Source of the DNA: Oscillospiraceae bacterium MB08-C2-2
GTDB taxonomy: Bacteria; Bacillota; Clostridia; Oscillospirales; Ruminococcaceae
Assembly: GCA_035621215.1 (NCBI GenBank)
Contig: CP141729.1
Location: forward strand, 2,192,944 to 2,256,943
Direction: 5' to 3'
DNA length: 64,000 nucleotides
Shown here: positions 59,675-64,000 of the stretch, piece after piece
Layout of the letters: each line of letters opens with the position of its first letter
Position numbering within the stretch: position 1 is the first letter of the stretch
Program-made: the position numbers and the translations under genes
Notes under the pieces: generated by a model
The model's input: only the letters and a program-made list of their open reading frames with translations
The model's database searches: none
Told to the model about the DNA's origin: nothing

Positions 59675-60472
59675 TCAATCATTAAGCAGCTTTTCATAGA
59701 TCAGGTCAGCCTCTTTGGAAAGCGAGTTTTCATCGCTGATTAATATCTCAACACGGCGGTTCCTGGCCATGTTTTCTTCGGTATCGTTATCGGCGATTGG
59801 GCGGTATTTTCCGTGAGAAACTGCGATCAGCTTTTCTCCGTCTATGCCAATTACATCTTCGAAATAGATGAGAACCGCATTCGCCCGATTGCTGGAAAGC
59901 CTGCGGTCCGAAACCGGATAGTTGGGGTTATCCAGAATCGCCGCAGTAAAGCCATCGATACGAATAACAGCGGCTTTATCCTGCACAGCCTTGATTCCAT
60001 AACCAATAAAGTTGAGCATTTCCAAATCGCTTGCTTTTAGCGTATCGCTGTTTGGCTGAAACAAGAGGCCATCCATAAAGCGAATAAACACATACCCATC
60101 ACCTTGGCTAATCTGAACCTGATCGCCCATAGGGTGCTCATCCAGATATTCCTTAAGGTGCTCATAAACCTCCGGCAGGGTGGTTACATCAACCTCCGGT
60201 TCGGCTTGCGCCTGCTCAACGCCTCTGCCTTCAGAAGCTGAGTTGGGAGTAGTGGTTCCTCCCGAAGTGCCGGTATCAATGGCAATCCGATCCATCCAGT
60301 TGCTGCCGTGTGCACGGAAAGCCTCTGCCAATTGATTGAACTTCTGCTCATTCACATTGGACATAGCAAACATCAGAATAAAAAAGGTAAGAAGCAAGGT
60401 TACCATATCGGCATAGGTGTTCAGCCAATCGCCGCTTCCGCCACTTGTATCTGGGGCTTTTCTTCGGGCCAT
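59675..60472 (-). CDS. motB: Flagellar stator protein MotB
   Basis: A 265-residue stator: one membrane segment with the proton- or sodium-binding Asp22 in NTYADMVTLLLTFFILMFA, a plug/linker with Gly/Thr/Ser, and a C-terminal OmpA-like peptidoglycan-binding domain (NYPVSDRRLSSNRANAVLIYF). GGAGGC precedes the ATG. It follows motA. Confidence 0.96.
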   Translation of the reverse strand: MARRKAPDTSGGSGDWLNTYADMVTLLLTFFILMFAMSNVNEQKFNQLAEAFRAHGSNWMDRIAIDTGTSGGTTTPNSASEGRGVEQAQAEPEVDVTTLPEVYEHLKEYLDEHPMGDQVQISQGDGYVFIRFMDGLLFQPNSDTLKASDLEMLNFIGYGIKAVQDKAAVIRIDGFTAAILDNPNYPVSDRRLSSNRANAVLIYFEDVIGIDGEKLIAVSHGKYRPIADNDTEENMARNRRVEILISDENSLSKEADLIYEKLLND

Positions 60473-60519
60473 CTCAAACAGCCTCCTAATCTATTATAGC
60501 AATAAGGCTAATTTTCTGC

Positions 60520-61308
60520 TCAGGACTCCTTGGGCTTCATCTTGGCCTGCTGTGCCTGAGAAAGATAGGTCATCAGCTTTTCCCGAATATTTCTCGGGTT
60601 ATCGCCGGCCTGCATTGCCAAAACGCCTTCCATTACAATCTCTTTGCAGATCATTTCCTTCTCGTGAGCCTGCCGGAGCTGGTTGCCGATGGGAATAAAC
60701 AAAACATTGGCCATAAAGGAACCGTAGAAGGTTGTGACAAGGGCAACTGCCATGTTTTTGGCCAGCTTTTGCGCACCGCCCTCTTCGGCAAGATCCATTC
60801 CCGCCAGCATGTTAATCAGGCCGATCAGTGTACCGATCATACCAAAACCCGGTGCCAAGGCGGCTCCTTTATCAAAAATCGCCCACACCTGTGCGTGGCG
60901 CATTTCGATGTTGCTCAGCTCGCTATCCAACTGCTGGCGCACCTTATCCGGCTCAATGGCATCCACAATCAGCATCACGCTGCTTTTCAAAAAGCTGTCG
61001 GTAAAGCCGGATACCTGATCTTCCAAGGCAAGAAGCCCCTTTTTCCGGGCATCCTCCGAAAGCTCGCCGATGGTGTTGATATAGTATTCGGGATCGAACT
61101 TCTGGCGCCCCAGTACAATCTTGGTAACCTTAAACATTTTGAGGTATACCTTCATGGGGAACGACGCCATCATCGCCAGCAGTGTTCCAAAAACGGTAAT
61201 CCATATGCTGGACAAATCGATAAAGTTGCCTATATCTCCGCTGGAAACAATACCATATACGATTACAGCGGCAGCACCTAAAAAGCCTAATATAAATGAC
61301 AGATCCAC
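60520..61308 (-). CDS. motA: Flagellar stator protein MotA
   Basis: A 262-residue membrane protein with four hydrophobic segments and the cytosolic loop between the second and third. The signature GMIGTLIGLINMLAGMD and the KNMAVALVTTFYGSFMANVLFIPIG segment are typical. Five MotA and two MotB form the stator. GTG 61308 follows GGAGAGG. Confidence 0.96.
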   Translation of the reverse strand: MDLSFILGFLGAAAVIVYGIVSSGDIGNFIDLSSIWITVFGTLLAMMASFPMKVYLKMFKVTKIVLGRQKFDPEYYINTIGELSEDARKKGLLALEDQVSGFTDSFLKSSVMLIVDAIEPDKVRQQLDSELSNIEMRHAQVWAIFDKGAALAPGFGMIGTLIGLINMLAGMDLAEEGGAQKLAKNMAVALVTTFYGSFMANVLFIPIGNQLRQAHEKEMICKEIVMEGVLAMQAGDNPRNIREKLMTYLSQAQQAKMKPKES

Positions 61309-61338
61309 CTGCTCGCCTCTCCTTTAGCGTAGAAATTT

Positions 61339-61518
61339 TTAGAGAATGCCCTTCTTATATTTAAGCACGCTCTCCACGATCTCATCCGGAGACTCTGCCA
61401 CAATATAGAGCTTTCCATTCCGAAGAGTGATCACCGTATCCGGTGTTGCCTCCACTGTTTCGATCAGTTCGCAGTTGAGATAGAATTCCTTTTTATTGAG
61501 TTTTGTCAGCTTGATCAT
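61339..61518 (-). CDS. flbD: Small flagellar protein FlbD (SwrD)
   Basis: A 59-residue protein, MIKLTKLNKKEFYLNCELIETVEATPDTVITLRNGKLYIV, the usual FlbD sequence. In Bacillus subtilis the homologue SwrD raises stator power. ATG 61518 has GGAGGG upstream. 172 bases with a strong GC stem (CCGGCAG/CTGCCGG, about 61549-61584) separate it from flgE. Confidence 0.93.
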   Translation of the reverse strand: MIKLTKLNKKEFYLNCELIETVEATPDTVITLRNGKLYIVAESPDEIVESVLKYKKGIL

Positions 61519-61690
61519 AGCCTTTTCGCCCTCCAAAATATACTTCCGGCAGCCGACAGGCCGGGCAGGGCCGCTCGCCTGCCGGAATACACAATTTTTT
61601 CTCTTTTACTCAAAGGGTATACCGCATCGTACCGCGCTGTTGCCAAGGGCCGTTACGCCCAAGAAGGCTCACGGACTAAACACCAGAGAA

Positions 61691-63103
61691 TCAGCGCTTC
61701 AGGTTAACAAGCTCCTGCAGCATTTCATCCGAAACGGTAATAATACGGGTGTTGGCCTGAAAACCACGCTGGGTGGTGATCATATCGGTAAACTCCTGCG
61801 AGATATCCACATTGGACATTTCCAAATAGTTGGAGGCAAGAGCACCTGTTCCCTTGGAACCGGGGCGGCTGTATTCCGCTTCACCAGAGTTGGCGCTGGC
61901 AGCAAAGTAGCTGTCGCCGGTTTGTTCCAGAGCCATGGCGTTGGGGAATTTGGCCAGTGCCAAGGTGCCGAAGGTGATGGTCTCCGTATCCGAAGTGATG
62001 GTGGCCATCTCACCGAAATAAGGCTTGGTCACCGTTCCGAGGGTGAACTTGATATCCCCGGCGGTGATCACGGAACCGGCGGTAAAGGCAGAAGGCCCGG
62101 CGGGGAAAGTTTGGAGGTTGCCGCCCTTATCGGTGACCTTAACCTGATAGAGATTTTCGATGTCGGCGGCTGCAAAAGTAGTCGAGCTGGCCGCAGTGGG
62201 GATTGTGGCACCTGTGGAAATCACCATCCCAACTTTTCCGGAGCTATCCTTCAAATCAAAGGTGCCGTTGGCCGTAACGTTGGCGGTATAGCTCGTGCCA
62301 TCCACCGTCATTTTCAGCTCACCGGGAGTCCCGTTGGTATAGGAAAAAGCAAAATCATTGTTTGCAAAAGCCATATCGCCGAACTGCACATCGGTAATCC
62401 AGTTAAAAGCACCCTGCATCTGAGCCAGTTTGGGCAGTGCGCCAACCTTCATCTGCATTTTGCCGGAATAGTTGGAGCCTTCGGCAATGGTCAGGTTGGT
62501 CAGATCGTAGTATTCACTCAAGCCTGCGCTGGCCTTAATGGTGGTAGCGCCGGGCTTGGTTCCCACAATATCACCGTTGTTGTTTACACCAAGACCGGTG
62601 AGCTCGTTGAGAATATCGGTGGGGATGCTCAGGGAACGCAGAGCACTTTCATCCAAAGTGCCGTCGGCGTTAAACTTCTGCTCCACATTGATGCCCTGCA
62701 CAAAGTTACCGTTGGAATCGATGATGTTGCCGTTGGCATCAAAGCCCAGAATGCCCAAGCGGGTATACAGGTTGTTGCCGGAGGCATCCTTAACGGTCAG
62801 GTAGCCATCGCCGGAGATATACACATCCATGGCCCGGCCGGTGGAGGCGGAGCCGGCTTGAGAAATCAAAACGTCGGTGGTGGCAACAGCCGAGCCATAA
62901 CCGATCTGGGTGGGGTTGGTACCACCGGTGGTGGTTCCCGGCTTGGAACCGGAGGAAAGGCTTTGGTAATAAACATCCGCAAAGGTTACCCGGCTTCTTT
63001 TAAAGCCGTAAGTGTTGACGTTGGCAATGTTGTTACCGATAACGTCCATCTTGGTCTGGTGGCTCTTAAGCCCCGCAACAGCGGAGGAAAGTGATCTCAT
63101 CAT
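61691..63103 (-). CDS. flgE: Flagellar hook protein FlgE
   Basis: A 470-residue hook protein: MMRSLSSAVAGLKSHQTKMDVIGNNIANVNTYGFKRSRVTF at the start, a middle with variable Ig-like domains, and a C-terminal YLEMSNVDISQEFTDMITTQRGFQANTRIITVSDEMLQELVNLKR. It polymerises outside the cell. ATG ATG start with GGAAG upstream; the first is at 63103. Confidence 0.97.
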   Translation of the reverse strand: MMRSLSSAVAGLKSHQTKMDVIGNNIANVNTYGFKRSRVTFADVYYQSLSSGSKPGTTTGGTNPTQIGYGSAVATTDVLISQAGSASTGRAMDVYISGDGYLTVKDASGNNLYTRLGILGFDANGNIIDSNGNFVQGINVEQKFNADGTLDESALRSLSIPTDILNELTGLGVNNNGDIVGTKPGATTIKASAGLSEYYDLTNLTIAEGSNYSGKMQMKVGALPKLAQMQGAFNWITDVQFGDMAFANNDFAFSYTNGTPGELKMTVDGTSYTANVTANGTFDLKDSSGKVGMVISTGATIPTAASSTTFAAADIENLYQVKVTDKGGNLQTFPAGPSAFTAGSVITAGDIKFTLGTVTKPYFGEMATITSDTETITFGTLALAKFPNAMALEQTGDSYFAASANSGEAEYSRPGSKGTGALASNYLEMSNVDISQEFTDMITTQRGFQANTRIITVSDEMLQELVNLKR

Positions 63104-63196
63104 AGGGCAGCTTACTTCCTTTCGAATAATGAACAGGCACCGGGATAAGGCTTTATCGGTCAGTCAAAAGCCCGCAGCTTCCTTGAAAAGGTCCGG

Positions 63197-63595
63197 CTAC
63201 AAAATAACGGCGCCATCGATGTTGGTGAATACATTTTCTTGCCGGTCGTTTTGCCCCACAACGGTGACAACCACCCGGCTGGGAACGTTGATGATAAAGG
63301 CGGTGCTATCCATCAGCACAAGGGTATCGGTAAGGCCCTTTTTCTCGGCGGTTTCCACCGCGCCCTCCAAACGGAGCATATCCGCCTGTGAAAGTGAAAT
63401 ATCTCTTTGCTCCACCCTAGCTTTGGCGTGCTTGGAAAGAGTAAGGCCTTCCTGCTTTTCCAGTTGCTGCCGCAGCAGCTCTTCAAAGGATGTGCCGGTG
63501 GTTTTGGAGGCTGCCGGTGTGCTGACCGGCCGGGTTACAGGCTGTATCCTCCCAGTGGTTACCGCATAAGGTAAACCTTGAATGAACTGGCTCAT
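63197..63595 (-). CDS. Flagellar operon protein, TIGR02530 family
   Basis: A 132-residue protein ending LSKHAKARVEQRDISLSQADMLRLEGAVETAEKKGLTDTLVLMDSTAFIINV and ENVFTNIDGAVIL, which is the TIGR02530 signature. It regularly sits between flgD and flgE in Bacillota. The role is not established; export or hook assembly is a guess. Confidence 0.9.
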   Translation of the reverse strand: MSQFIQGLPYAVTTGRIQPVTRPVSTPAASKTTGTSFEELLRQQLEKQEGLTLSKHAKARVEQRDISLSQADMLRLEGAVETAEKKGLTDTLVLMDSTAFIINVPSRVVVTVVGQNDRQENVFTNIDGAVIL

Positions 63596-63616
63596 TGCTA
63601 TACCACTTTCTCAGGT

Positions 63617-64000
63617 TTAATCGGATGATTTATCTTGATCGGGATCGGTTGTCTTCGCTCCGAGGGCCTTGATCTCCATTACCTTGTAAAGGTCATAGGA
63701 TTTGCCGCCCACAATCAAGCGGGGGCTTCCATCGTAAAAAGTGACACTTTCCACAACACCGGCAATGGTTTTCAGATCGCCGTTTTTCTCAGTATCGGCA
63801 ATGGTGACCGATTTGCCCACATAAGAGGCCGCATAAGACGAAAGCTGCTGCTGCTGGATGGACTGAATGCCCTGCAAGGCGGTGAACTGAGCCATCTGGG
63901 CAATGAATTCGGTATCGTTGACCGGGTTCATCATATCCTGATTGGTCATCTGGGCCACCAACAGCTTGAAAAAATCATCCATATCCAGCTTGCTGGAATC
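63617..64000 (-). CDS. flgD: Flagellar hook-cap protein FlgD, C-terminal part (runs off window)
   Basis: The visible 127 codons read DSSKLDMDDFFKLLVAQMTN, then NPVNDTEFIAQMAQFTALQGIQSIQQQQ, and a beta domain SYVGKSVTIADTEKN. This is the conserved FlgD core, the cap on which hook subunits assemble. The frame is open to base 64000, so the N-terminal residues are outside; the ATG at 63982 is internal. Short C-terminal domain compared with enteric FlgD. Confidence 0.93.
   Translation of the reverse strand, partial: DSSKLDMDDFFKLLVAQMTNQDMMNPVNDTEFIAQMAQFTALQGIQSIQQQQLSSYAASYVGKSVTIADTEKNGDLKTIAGVVESVTFYDGSPRLIVGGKSYDLYKVMEIKALGAKTTDPDQDKSSD

Overview
The window looks like chromosomal DNA of a motile member of the Clostridia (Bacillota). 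The evidence is gene content: a SUF system ending in SufU, a MecA adaptor, FliY with CheC-type domains, CheC/CheD, CsrA, a FapA-type DUF342 protein, a short bacterial ProRS and Rnf-type membrane proteins. GC content is moderate, Shine-Dalgarno sites are strong, and TTG/GTG starts are fairly common. I cannot name the species. An Oscillospirales-like relative is my best guess.

Layout. Positions 1-8.5 kb hold metabolic and housekeeping genes: the end of a pyridoxal/pyridoxamine kinase, a Nudix hydrolase, a probable small RNA unit, proS, two tandem PfkB kinases, a TIM-barrel protein, a flavoprotein and a Bax-inhibitor-1 protein. From 8.6 to 14.6 kb there is a MITE-like hairpin element, a giant alpha-2-macroglobulin lipoprotein and a small lipoprotein. 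From 14.7 to 17.3 kb lies a polar amino-acid ABC importer, followed by an isolated phage-type holin and M23 peptidase pair. From 18.6 to 24.8 kb is an Fe-S assembly operon (regulator-sufCBDSU-desulfidase). From 25.1 to 31.6 kb are a DUF6323/DUF6179-like pair, a DEAD-box helicase, a cold-shock protein, a radical SAM protein, tRNA-Ala, csrA and nucleoside salvage genes (cdd, deoB). From 31.9 to 36.6 kb is a reduced Rnf-like membrane complex (C-D-E-A only). After mecA, rpe and an Fe-S aldo/keto reductase comes a three-gene operon of ParA, ComFB and a giant surface protein. From 45.4 kb to the end is chemotaxis and flagellar DNA: cheC-cheD on the plus strand, then on the minus strand a long flagellar operon reading flgD, TIGR02530-like, flgE, flbD, motA, motB, fliM, fliY, cheY, fliO, fliP, fliQ, fliR, flhB, flhA, fliA, flgF, flgG.

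The most unusual material is between the genes. A family of about 100-160 bp elements occurs four times (1.9, 24.8, 31.7 and 43.5 kb), always in the same orientation. Each is built of consecutive short hairpins with compensatory stem changes between copies, and each is flanked by imperfect direct repeats of local host sequence, about 27-56 bp long. Other long gaps hold unrelated sequences of similar architecture: an outer inverted repeat enclosing several perfect hairpins. Among the genes, the most notable are the Rnf-like cluster without RnfG and RnfB and with an eroded RnfC, the cysteine-rich MarR-type regulator overlapping sufC with a palindromic candidate operator, and the ParA-ComFB-surface protein operon.
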